A stretch of DNA of 64,000 bases. Origin: Ichthyophis bannanicus. Taxonomy: Eukaryota; Chordata; Amphibia; Gymnophiona; Ichthyophiidae. Under the pieces are notes generated by a model. It made no database searches and was not told where the DNA came from. It saw only the letters and a list, made by a program, of their open reading frames with translations. Position 1 is the stretch's first letter. Each line of letters opens with the position of its first letter. The stretch is taken from the NCBI GenBank assembly GCA_033557465.1, contig CM066032.1:449622270-449686269 (forward strand), given 5' to 3'. Positions 54,701-64,000 of this stretch are shown here, in pieces. Made by a program: the position numbers and the translations under genes.

Positions 54701-55440
54701 AATGCATTATGAAAATGAATTTGCTATTATTCTAAAGAAAAGGCCAAGGTTTTCTGCTTTTATGAAGTAGAAATTGCTTTGCTGGGATGGCTTTTTATCC
54801 CAATTGGTGCTAGAATGTTTTTGTTAAGAATTTATATTGCTGAAATGCATATCCACTTCTTTATGGAAATTAATGGAAGCCTGAATGCTCATGCTATGTT
54901 TGCTGAATGCAATAAAACAATTGGACATGCTAAGCTATTGATAGGCTATCTATATATCAGAGTTTCTTTTCTTTTCTGATTTTCTTTTTTTGAGAGAGTT
55001 GGGATATACACACAAGGGCCATGGGAAAAATGTATTAAAGGCCAAAGTATATAAAATTTAGAAATTTAAATGAAATCCAAAGCCATAAGCAGAAAATATG
55101 AAACACTTTTAAAGATGAAAGAGCCTGAAGTTTGTTCCAATTCCTGAAGAAGTAGCCATCATAAGTGCTCCTTAGTTTAGGGGGAATTTCTGCAGAGCAT
55201 GATTATAAAATACTGTAATTTATGCATGATCTTGAAGAATGTAGGCATGGGCATTTACACCAGCCCTAGGGCTGCTGAAAGTGATCGTGCCTTAAATTAA
55301 CGAGCATTTGTGTCCATTTCCTCTGTTTCATAAAGTCAAGTACACGTGTAGTTGACTATATAAAATAGGCGTGAAATATGTGCATAAACTGCATGAATGT
55401 TTGTTTATAAAATTACTCTCTGTGTGCATTCAGTGAATTT
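54701..55440. other. No gene recognised
   Basis: AT-rich sequence with no coding, repeat or RNA signal that I can support. Confidence 0.5.
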
Positions 55441-55449
55441 ATTATTTAT

Positions 55450-55735
55450 TAGGCCTTGTGGCCTTGGGCAAGTCACTTAACCCTCCATTGCCTCGGAAGA
55501 AAGGCCTGGCAATCTACTTCCGGTGACACTGCCAAGAAAACCCAGGAGCTTCTGGGTCGCCAGGAGTCAGGACTGACTCGAAGGCACACATTGCATTGCA
55601 GGTTTAAGCTCATGCCTTTCCAGTTACATTCAGGTACAGTGAGGTATTTCTCTGTCCCCAGAGAACTTGCAATCTAAGTTTAAGTGACCTGGCCAAGGTG
55701 TGTCAGTGGGATTGAAATCCTGGTCTGTCTCCCAG
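55450..55735 (+). repeat. SINE copy (MIR/L2-tail-like)
   Basis: GGCCTTGGGCAAGTCACTTA, CCTGGCAATCTACTTCCGGT, GTCGCCAGGAGTCAGGACTG, then GTGACCTGGCCAAGGTGTGT and GGATTGAAATCCTGGTCT. Two tail-like segments in a row. The words are those of old tRNA-derived SINEs. Confidence 0.6.
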
Positions 55736-56490
55736 GTTGCTACTTTACTCTAATAACACCAAGGGAAGTAAAGAAGACAAAAAAGAAAAGCTACTACTTC
55801 ATGAGTCATAGCTGTTCTTTCCTAGAAAGCAGCTCAAAAAGAGACTTCATTAAATTATTAGCTATATTTAATTCCCAGCAAGAGATGAGCTTTGTATATC
55901 TAGTTACCCTCTCCAAAGAATCAAAAAATTGTGCACGAGTTCCTGATATCTGGTTTTCAAAGTATGTGACTTAAAGCTGATATTGGAAAGCTTAAGGCAT
56001 TAACATTTAGATCTTCATGAAGGAATTTCTAAATATTTGTCACTCAGATATTAATGGTAACAAAAGATCTATATTTGTATGTGTGTGTGTTTTTTTTCTC
56101 TAAATATTATGACTGCAGGGTGCATCTGAGATGGAGACTCCCTGATTACCAGACCATAGTTTCAAAGTTCCATACTCCTAAAAATGAGACTTATTTGCAT
56201 GACTGAAAGACGTGAAAACAGCAATCCATTATAGCTGCATTTTAAACAAGAATGGGCTGCCTTGTGTCTCAGTTGTAAGTGCTGTGCACTTCCATGCAGA
56301 AAGACCTAGTTTGATTCACCATTCTGGGTCAGCTAAGCTTGGGGAGGAGCTAGTGGCCCAGTACCCCTCCCCCCTCCCCCCCCCCCCAAAAAAAGAAAAA
56401 AAAAGTATGCTTTGCAGCAGAGGATAAGGAAATGGTGATGAGAATAAACTTGCCTATGTTTCAGAATGCTTAGCTTCATGAAAACTGGAT
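55736..56490. other. No gene recognised
   Basis: Contains a TG/T run near 56080, a C-rich run (56365-56390) next to A-rich DNA, and nothing else supported. Confidence 0.45.
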
Positions 56491-57530
56491 ATTCCTTATC
56501 GTTCCTCTAGGCCAGTCCATGGATGGGTAGTCTGCCCCCTCTCCAGCAGCTGAGGACTGAACATGATAGTCTTGCTGATGTAGCCTAAGAGCTCCTCCTA
56601 CCTTTCCTGACTCCAGTCTTTCAGTCCTCAGCAGCTGGGGAAGAGCTCCTAGTTTGTGGGCTTCAAGGCGCTTAGGATAGAACAGGAGGTAAGGAATAAG
56701 ATCTATTAGGGAAAGGAAAAAAGAAAACTGAAAGGAATAGAAATTTTTATGAAGGGAAGCATCTGATTGCTCTAGCAGGGCATTCTCAGGGCCCGGAGCA
56801 GTGAAGGCTGGGAGCACTCCCCCACAGGTAAGCAGGTGAGTGCAGGAGGCAGCAGGGGTAGGGCCTGTCTCAAAGCATAGCGGTGAGTGCCAGAGACAGC
56901 CTGGGAGTGTGCATACCTGGGAGCCCCAGGTCGCTCCCTCCCATTTTCCCAGTGAGGTAGCCAGAGATTTATTAGCCAGAGAACCTGTAGCTCTCTCCAA
57001 GCCGGCAAGACTGACTTGAAGCGGAAGACTGCATTGGGCGAGTCTGCTTCTATTTTTTTCGGGGGTGGGGGGGCGCTGAAACTGATCAGTGTTATTTTGG
57101 CGGTTACGCGGCTCTTCTCTAGTTTTTCCCCGTTGTTGGTTGGTGGGTCAGCAACGGCTTGGGGTGCTACTGCAGGGAAGCGCGAACATGATACATGTTT
57201 CACCGGTGTGCACGGAGTGTGGTAGCAGCCGTGGCTTGGGCTTGGCAGATCTCTGCCGGACTTGTTGGCATCGAGACAGTCAGCTGCAGCAGGATTTTGT
57301 GGCAGTGACAGTGGAACAGGACAGAGCAGCCTCAGGGAATAATTTAACGAGGCCGGCAGTTCCCACAGTTTTGGCGGGAACCATGGCCATTTCGCAAGCA
57401 GCAGCCATTTTGCTGGGGGAGTAGGAGAAAAGAGGTAAACATAAAGGCAAGGCAAAGAAACTGGCTGTGACTGTCTCAGCACTTCAGACAGGGGCTCCAG
57501 CAAGACAGGAGGGGCTGAAGTCCCTTTTCT
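56491..57530 (+). mobile_element. DIRS-D, left end and gag start
   Basis: Left end CCTTATCGTTCCTCTAGGCC then AGTCCATGGATGGG is like DIRS-C and DIRS-A left ends. Gag start at 57188. A Penelope-like element then intervenes, and a DIRS fragment of A-like type resumes at about 60705, with most of gag and RT absent. Confidence 0.62.
57188..57424 (+). pseudogene. DIRS-D Gag-like N-terminus
   Basis: ATG 57188, MIHVSPVCTECGSSRGLGLA, DLCRTCWHRDSQLQQDF. The two C-x2-C pairs parallel the N-terminal cysteine cluster of DIRS-B Gag, and the position about 700 bp after a DIRS left end fits. It ends at a TAG at 57424. The following DNA (to about 57530) looks like continuing Lys-rich gag. Without the left end it could be mistaken for a host zinc-binding protein. 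Confidence 0.5.
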
Positions 57531-57832
57531 CCCTAAAGTTCATTGTATCAATGCATAAGGCATTTTGCCTTAGAAGGACACAAAATAATAAGTACCCCTC
57601 CAATGATGGATCTCCAAAGTTCTAATATATGACCATCATCAAAATAAACCCACAAAATAAATTCAATACTATTTTTGTCGGAGCCCACCGAGGGAGGGCT
57701 AGAACTGTTTACCTAACCCCCACCTGACGGTAGACTACTTTTATTTTATTTCACCCTAGTGCATTTAAAACGAGTACTTATCTTCATAACCAGCACTGCA
57801 CTTATTATCTTCCACGTTGCAAATCACGAAGG

Positions 57833-57876
57833 TGCATGACGTGTACGTTTCGGGTGTGCGCCCTGTTTCAAGTGCT
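57833..57876 (-). ncRNA. Decayed hammerhead-like motif of the Penelope-like element
   Basis: Minus strand: CUUGAAACA (two changes from CCUGAAGCA of P1), stem II GGG-CGCACA-CCC, GAAA, stem III ACG-UACA-CGU, C at the cleavage position. A GCA/UGC stem I is possible. Two core changes suggest loss of activity. Confidence 0.42.
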
Positions 57877-58071
57877 CCTCATCCGTTCAAATATGCAACA
57901 AAAACGCCGTCTTCGCGGCCATGGGCTATCTATTGTGAATGGCATCGACAAAGCCCTAACCTTTAAATCGAGGAGAACCAATCAGAACCGGAAAAAACCT
58001 CACTGTCAGAGGTATCCCCGCTGCTATTGGTCAAAATCTTGGATCATGACTAAAGACACATGAACTCCACG

Positions 58072-60700
58072 TCATAAAATGGTAATCCAATCAATAGCCC
58101 GATTCAGACCATGGGGGTGGATCGTATGCAAAACGAAAATCCATCTTTGTTCCAAACGTTGCAATTTTTGCTCTCGATCACCCCCCCGTGGATCCCAAGG
58201 GACATGATCTATAACAGTCCATGTCAAATCCTCAAAAACATGGGGAATTTCTGCGCAATGTTCTGCCAAAGGGGCTGTTAAAACTCAATTTTTTATCCGT
58301 GAAGCGTGCTCCGCAAGGCGTTGGCGCATTGAGCGAATCGTACGCCCCACATACAAGAGTCCACAGGGACACTTCAATAAATATACCACATATGAGGTGA
58401 GGCATGTCGTCTTCCATCGTCGGACATAGTTTCGACTAGTAAGGGGATGTTGCCAAACCAAACCAGAGATTGTCCCTTCACAATATTTGCACATATTACA
58501 GGGGTAATGACCCCCCTCCTGCCCTGGTGAAATGGGTCTGTCTAGTGCCAAAGTTGTCTTCACCAATTGATTATCCAAATTGATGCCCCTTGTGAATGCC
58601 AAACGTAAGGGTTGTTTAAAACAATCATGTAAGGTCAACATTTGCCAATGAGAACGTAGAATTTTTGCAACTTCAGTGCTTCTGTCAGTATAAGGTAATA
58701 CCCCAACTATCGAATCCCCCTCCGTTGATTTTTTAGCAGAATAACGAGGGTCCAGTAACCATTCGCGATGAACGTGCCTAGCACGATGATAAGCTTGTGA
58801 GACAACTTTAGGAGGATATCCCCTTGCCAGCAGTCGGTGTGTCAGTTCAGAGGAATGCACTTTAAACTCCCCCATAGAATGACAAAGACGTCGAAGACGT
58901 AAGAACTGACCAAAGGGGAGACCCCGTTTAAGGGGACCAGGATGGTAGCTGTGATAATGAAGCAGGCTATTTCTCTGCACTGGTTTATGATATAAAGTAG
59001 ATACCAGTCTCTCATCTTCCACCATAATCATAATATCCAAAAATTCAATTTTATCTTGTGCAACATGTTCTGTAAAGGTAATATTGGTTTTTAACTGATT
59101 TAACCAAGTAATGAAATCATGGAGCGAGGATTGATCCGATGTCCAAACAAAGAAAATGTCATCCAAGAATCTTTTCCATAATTTCACATGTTGATACAAA
59201 GAAGAATGTTGAATGAGATCCTCCTCCATTTTTCCCATATACAGGGTAGCCAAAGATGGGGCCATAGTTGCCCCCATCGCTATCCCAGAAATTTGTTTAT
59301 AAAAGTTACCTTCTACTAAAAAATAATTCTGTGTTAATACCATACGTGCTAATTCCAATAAAAAAAGATCGTGAAAGACGACTGGGAGCTGAATGAAATG
59401 AATGCTCTAACAATTCCAATGCCTCCGCCTGGTCTATATTGGTGTATGAAGCGGTGACATCTAAAGTCACCAAATAAGCTCCCTGAGGGCTCGTAAAATC
59501 TGAAATGACCTGTAAAAAATGAGTAGAATCCCTCAAAAAGGATAACACCGTCCGGGCCTCTGTCTTTAAAAACACATCACAGAAAATGGAGAGGGGTTCT
59601 AAGATGGAATTTTGACAGGAAACTAAAGGTCTTCCCGGAGGGGACACTAATGATTTATGAATTTTGGGCACGAGATATAAAGTGGGAATTATGGGATGAA
59701 TCATCATCAAAAACCTCTTTTCTTTCGAAGTTATCCAACCATGTTGATGTGCTTCTTCTACAAGGAGCTGAATACGACTCTTCAACCCTGCCGTGGGATC
59801 AGCATCCAGTAACTGATAAACTGAGGTATCTTGAATGTGAACCAGTAGTTGTTGGAAATAGACCTGTGAGTCTAACACCACCAGCGCACCTCCCTTATCC
59901 GCCCGGCGGAACACCAGTGTGGGGTCTGATGTCAATTCTTGTAGAGATGTCCAATCCTCCCGAGTCAAATTAGAATAACGTTTCAAAGGAGTGCGTTCTA
60001 ATTCTTCCACATCCCGTAAGACCAATGCTTGATATGCAGAGATAATCGTATCTCTGTCTGCCTCCGCGGGTAACCAACGGGATTTTGGTTTCACCACCGA
60101 TCCATCATCTATCACTGGTTGCTTTTGAAAAAATGCCATAACCCGCAATTTGCGGAAAAATTTATAAAGACTCACGCGCATTGTGAAAGGGTCATATCTC
60201 GTCGTGGGTACAAATGAAAGTCCATAATTCAAGACGTGTTCCTGAGAAGGAGATAGAAGCTTCCCCGTCAAATTAACCACTAAAGAGGAAGCTGTTCTTG
60301 TCGAGAACGGGACCGAGTATGAGGAGGCTCCCACTCGGTTTCCTGATAATAATCCCGGGAGCGCCCCCCTCGACCCCTCCGAAAATCCTGCTGATTACGA
60401 CGAGGTCTACGGGTATTGACTTCCCCCCTATTTGATATTTGTCTACGTTCCATTGTAGAAGAACTGTCATCAGTATCTTCCGAAGAAGCATCAAAGGTGA
60501 CATGCTTTTGCGTGGAATTTTCTTTCTCATACATCCAATAGTAAACATGCCCAATTTCATAATCACCGTTGTCCCGAGAAAACTTTTTTAATTTTAGAGA
60601 TTTAAGATAGTCAAAAAAACTCTTTATTTGCCTGTCTATTTCTTCCATCTTTGATTTAAAGGGTAACTCTCCCAATGCTTCCTTCAAAGGAATGGACGCC
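58072..60700 (-). pseudogene. Penelope-like RT with C-terminal GIY-YIG nuclease
   Basis: Copies the element RNA and nicks target DNA with a GIY-YIG domain. From the right: a charged N-terminal part (60280-60700), then VVNLTGKLLSPSQEHVLNYG (60210-60280), the RT with RADKGGALVVLDSQVY, LYLVPKIHKSLVSPPGRPLV, YLVTLDVTASYTNIDQAEAL (59430-59490), GIAMGATMAPSLATLYMGKM and the catalytic KRFLDDIFFVWTSD near 59160. GIY-YIG: SYVVYLLKCPCGLLYVGRTI near 58355-58400, with catalytic-type Arg and a later Glu in RLEQRWIFVL. Frameshifts near 60300 and 59390-59410 and an in-frame stop at 58282-58284 inactivate it. Length fits PLE proteins of about 800 residues. Confidence 0.86.
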
Positions 60701-60704
60701 TCAT

Positions 60705-61481
60705 CCAGGCAGGCTGGTTTTTCAGCAAACACAGAGAACACATGTCTGAGGGGCTTGATGCTCTGGTACAGCCATGGCTGGCAGAGAGACTGCTGTATGT
60801 TTTTCCGCTTTGGATGCTATCCGGACATCTGCTACATAGGATAGAGCAGCACAGGGGTACCATAATTCTCATAGCACCGGATTGGCTTTGCCGACCATGG
60901 TATGAGGATCTGACTCTGCTCCTGATCGATTGCCCTTGGAGGCTTCCCAACAGGATCGATCTTTTGACGCAGGGGCCAGTGCTGATGCCGCAGGTGGAGT
61001 GATTCTCGCTTACAGTTTGGCTCTTGAGCGGTCAAGGTTGAGCCGCCAGGGCTATCCTGCAAATGTCATTTCCACCATTCTAGGATCTAGAAAGAGTTTG
61101 ACCACGCCTATGTCAGAGTTTGGCGTTTGTTCAAGGGTTGGTGTGTTACCTAGCAGGTAAACCCCTTTGCGTGTTCACTTCCCAACACTTTAATGTTTCT
61201 ACAGTGGGGCCTAGAGAAGGGCTTGGCCCTTAACTCCTTGAAGGTGCAGGTAGCAGCCCTAGCCTGTAATCGCGAGCGTGTGTAGTGTCGGTCTCTGGCT
61301 GCACACCCTGATGTGGTTCAGTTCCTTCAAGCAGTGAAGCTTGTGCGTCCTGCTTTGTGTTGGTGGTCCCACCATGGGATCTAAACTTGGTCCTGGAAGT
61401 TCTGGCGGAGCTCCCTTTGAGCCTCTCTTGAGAGCATCAGTCTGGGACTTCACCGTGAAAATACTGTTCTTGGTGGCGCTT
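60705..61481 (+). pseudogene. DIRS-D methyltransferase-like end and recombinase N-terminus
   Basis: Closely related to DIRS-A. FFSKHREHMSEGLDALVQPW and YVFPLWMLSGHLLHRIEQHR, LIAPDWLCRPWYEDLTLLLI (60715-60930) are the end of Pol. The recombinase starts near ILAYSLALERSRLSRQGYPA (61005-61065) and continues LEKGLALNSLKVQVAALAC near 61215 to FLVAL near 61478, where CR1-D begins. Stops near 61157, 61283 and 61381. The catalytic part is missing. Confidence 0.75.
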
Positions 61482-61815
61482 GGGCACTAATGACCTGGCT
61501 AGAAACGGTGCCTCTACAGCCCAAAAGGACTTCCAATCTCTGGGAGAGAAACTCAAGCCCATTATTAACACTGTTGCATTCTCAGAAGTTCTACCTGTTC
61601 TTGGTAAGGGGACAAAAAGGCTGCATCACATTAACAGCTTTAATACATGGCTCTAGACCTGGTGCAAACAAGAAGGATTCAGATTTATTGGCAACTGGGG
61701 CAACAGATGGATCAACAAGAGACTATACTGTGCTGATGGACTACATCTCTCTGTCGCAGGGAAAGGAATCTTAAGTGAAAAATTCAGGCAGTATGTGGAT
61801 ATGCATTTAAACTAG
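61482..61815 (+). pseudogene. CR1-D esterase-like (SGNH) domain
   Basis: LGTNDLARNGASTAQKDF opens the fragment, with the GTND box of SGNH/GDSL esterases. FSEVLPVLGKGTKRL, TWCKQEGFRFIGNWGNRW and ADGLHLSVAGKGILSEKFR with the Asp/His box (DGLHLS) end it, with a stop near 61815. The N-terminal part with the Ser box is missing through 5' truncation. One stop interrupts near 61651. Such domains occur in CR1 and are thought to aid ORF1 function. Confidence 0.65.
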
Positions 61816-61931
61816 GAAAAGGGGGTGACGGTTGTGGAAGGTCAACATCTGCATGCCACCCCCTGCAAAAGAAGAACAACATCAGAAACAGCCACACTCT
61901 TAAACCGCACATCAAAAACAAGTGGGAAGAA

Positions 61932-62798
61932 GTGGGCAGAATAAAATCAATGCAAAATACACACAAGCCAGGTAAATGCTGGAAAGCAATGAGCACAAAT
62001 GCTCGAAGCTTAGCCAAAAAAATTCCAGACCTGGAAGACCTAATGGTGGAAACGGATTTGGACATCGTGGCCATTACAGAAACATGGTTTAATGATTCGC
62101 ATGATTGGGATATAGCCATAGCTGGCTATAATATCTATTCAGAAGAGACAGAGAAAATGGAAAAGGAGGAGGAGTAGCCTTGTATGTCAAAAGCAGTATT
62201 AAAGCTACTGAAATGCAGGGAACATGGGGAAAAGAAGCGCTCTGGATTGCGTTGGAAAGAGGAGATGGCACTGTCATCCATATTGCTGTAGTCTACAGAC
62301 CTTCGACTCAAATTGAAGAGAGAGATAACGAATTGATTATAGATATTGCCAAGATAGCAACAAAAGGGGAAGCAATCATATTGGGTGACTTTAATCTACC
62401 TGATGTGGATTGGATTACTCCTTCTGCACATCTGGAAAGAAGCAAAAGAAATTGTGGATGCTCTCCAAGATGTATTACTTAGACAAATGGTGATGGAACC
62501 AACCAGGGAAAGCTCAACGCTGGATGTAGTGCTCACCAACAGTGATAACGTGTCGAATGTCTGCGTGAGTGCCCCTGTGAGCAACAGTGACCATCACACG
62601 GTGTGGTTTGAGATAAAAGCCATGATACAGGCCAATCATAGCAAGCTCAAAGTCCTAAACTTCAAAAACGCTGACTTCAATAAAATGGCCGAGTACTTAA
62701 AGGAGGAGATAACGGGGTGGAAGGAGATAAGGGAAGTGGAATTGAAATGGACTAAACTAAAGGCGGCAATAAAAGGGGCAACAGATAAATATGTGTAA
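61932..62798 (+). pseudogene. CR1-D ORF2 endonuclease
   Basis: APE endonuclease: AMSTNARSLAKKIPDLEDLM, TDLDIVAITETWFNDSHDWD (61990-62100), IHIAVVYRPSTQIEERDNEL, AIILGDFNLPDVDWITPSAH (62275-62430), QMVMEPTRESSTLDVVLTNS, VSNSDHHTVWFEIKAMIQ (62480-62625). Catalytic Glu (TETW), Asp (GDFN) and His (SDHH) are present. Frameshifts near 62165 and 62440 and a stop at 62798 break the frame. Confidence 0.8.
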
Positions 62799-62849
62799 AA
62801 AGTAAATAAAAACAAGAGGAGAAGGAAACCTATTTGGTTTTCCAAAGAG

Positions 62850-63147
62850 GTGGCTGCTCAAATAAAGGCAAAAAACACAGCTTTCGCAAAATTCAAAAGC
62901 TTGCAAACAGAAGAACACAGAAATGAATACAGGATCAAGCTCAAAGAGTCTAAAAGAGAAATAAGGATAGCAAAATCAAAGGCAGAGGAAAAGATGGCTA
63001 AAGATGTTAAAGGTGGCGACAAAACTTTCTTCAGGTATATTCGGGAAAGGAAGAAGATCAGAGTTGGAATTGCAGGACTCAGAAGTGCTGGGAAAGGACT
63101 TGTGGAAAGTGACACTGAAAAAAGCAAAATTGCTAAACAAATACTTC
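62850..63147 (+). pseudogene. CR1-D ORF2 linker
   Basis: Lys/Glu-rich helical linker between endonuclease and RT (KNTAFAKFKSLQTEEHRNEY, AEEKMAKDVKGGDKTFFRYI, RERKKIRVGIAGLRSAGKGL). A frameshift near 63140 moves the frame into that of the RT. Confidence 0.72.
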
Positions 63148-63148
63148 T

Positions 63149-64000
63149 GCTCTGTTTTTACTAAAGAAGATCCTGGAGATGGACCAGCTGTGACTCCCAA
63201 ATATAAAAATAGCAATGAAGTAGATACCACACCATTCACAGAAGATGAGGTGTTAGAACAACTTGCTAAACTGAAAGTGGACAAAGCCATGGGACCGGAT
63301 GGGATACATCCCAGGATACTGAAAGAGCTCAGAGAGGTTCTTGCAGGACCGTTAAAGGATGTCTTCAACAGATCCTTGGAAACAGGAGTGGTTCCTGAGG
63401 ACTGGAGAATGGCTAATGTTGTACCTCTACACAAAAGTGGTGACAGGGAAGACGTGTCAAACTACAGGCCCGTGAGCCTTACCTCGGTGGCCGGAAAAGT
63501 AATGGAGGCGCTCCTGAAAGAGCGAATAGTGAACTTTCTCAAAACCAACAGGTTGCAAGATCCAAGGCAACATGGTTTTACCACAGGACGGTCTTGCCAA
63601 ATAAATCTGATTGAGTTCTTTGATTGGGTGACCAAGGAACTAGATCTGGGGCATGCAATGGATGTCATCTATCTGGATTTCAGCAAAGCCTTTGATACTG
63701 TTCCTCATAGGAGGCTTGTCAATAAACTCAGTAGCTTGGGGATGGGTCCCAAGATAGTAAACTGGATTAGAAATTGGTTGACTGACAGACAACAGAAGGT
63801 GATGTTACATGGAGCTCACTTGGATGAGAGGAAGGTGATTAGCGGGGTGCCTCAGGGTTCGGTCCTGGGCCCGGCACTGTTCAATATATTTGTGAGTGAT
63901 ATTGCTGAAGGACTGAATGGAAAAGTCTGTCTTTTTGCAGATGACACAAAAATTTGCAACAGAGTGGACTCCCCTGAGGGAGTGGTTAACATGAGGAAAG
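63149..64000 (+). CDS. CR1-D reverse transcriptase, partial at window end
   Basis: Open to the window end. CSVFTKEDPGDGPAVTP, DKAMGPDGIHPRILKELREV, EDWRMANVVPLHKSGDRED, NYRPVSLTSVAGKVMEALLK, RQHGFTTGRSCQINLIEFFD, VIYLDFSKAFDTVPHRRLVN (63665-63720), ISGVPQGSVLGPALFNIFVS and catalytic LFADDTKICNR near 63930. All CR1 RT palm motifs are intact within the part visible. It belongs with the upstream endonuclease, which is frameshifted, so the whole ORF2 is not intact. Confidence 0.85.

Larger units (their letters stand above)
57531..60704 (-). mobile_element. Penelope-like element with GIY-YIG endonuclease
   Basis: About 3.2 kb. An ORF region 58072-60700 is followed on the minus strand by a 3' region with a hammerhead-like motif (57833-57876) and A-rich words (GTGAAATAAAATAAAAGTAG, 57725-57755). 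It lies between two DIRS pieces and is probably 5' truncated, since the ORF runs straight into DIRS sequence near 60705. Confidence 0.82.
61482..64000 (+). mobile_element. CR1-D LINE, cut by the window end
   Basis: CR1 inserted in DIRS-D recombinase DNA. Esterase-like region 61482-61815, endonuclease 61932-62760, linker to 63150, RT 63150-64000 still open at the end of the window. It is a different CR1 subfamily from B and C, closer to CR1-A. Confidence 0.85.

Noticed and set aside
57089..57424. Host zinc-finger protein
   Set aside because: The position after a DIRS left end and the similarity of the cysteine cluster to DIRS-B Gag point to element gag.

Overview
The window looks like intergenic DNA from a large, transposon-rich vertebrate genome, and I found no host gene, tRNA, rRNA or CRISPR array. 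The mix is DIRS tyrosine-recombinase retrotransposons, L2, CR1 and Tx1-like L1 LINEs, a Penelope-like element with a GIY-YIG domain, and hAT or MITE DNA transposons. It fits an amphibian, perhaps a caecilian. That assignment is inference from repeat composition only. Nearly all coding sequence is reverse transcriptase, endonuclease, RNase H or recombinase, mostly broken by frameshifts and stops.

Layout. 1-6363: two DIRS copies of one family (A1, A2), A1 abutting a broken codon region of A2. 6633-12238: an end-to-end DIRS copy of another family (B1). 12239-14100: sparse LINE tails. 14101-35713: a stack of nested retroelements, nearly all on the minus strand. An L1 ORF1 (L1-B) is split by a second L1 (L1-A, 14626-34869, bounded by an 11-bp target duplication). 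L1-A is split by L2a (22137-31448, with a 5-bp duplication) and by L2c. L2a is split by CR1-A. CR1-A is split by L2b (23820-29001). L2b is broken by about 51-57 bp of DIRS left end. L2c carries a 2.1-kb palindrome. 35930-46870: a third DIRS family (C) in plus and minus pieces, with CR1-B, CR1-C and MITEs. 46870-54560: a decayed L2 (L2d) carrying a hAT fold-back (47991-48535) and a second complete DIRS-B copy (B2, 48931-54017). 56491-61481: a fourth DIRS (D) interrupted by a Penelope-like element. 61482-64000: CR1-D, running off the window.

How the parts work. DIRS copies encode Gag, a Pol with RT, RNase H and a methyltransferase-like domain, and a tyrosine recombinase. Their inverted ends, together with an internal complementary region that joins the complements of both ends, fit the circular-intermediate model. 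LINEs insert by target-primed reverse transcription. L2b is close to intact and carries seven 151-bp GC-rich monomers exactly at its 5' end, like tandem promoter monomers.

The most unusual signal is a set of hammerhead-ribozyme-like motifs. They lie in both arms of two palindromes (17.1-17.5 kb and 18.3-20.4 kb), in a fragment at 22.5 kb, and in decayed form at the 3' end of the Penelope-like element. This suggests that the palindromes are inverted Penelope-type terminal repeats.
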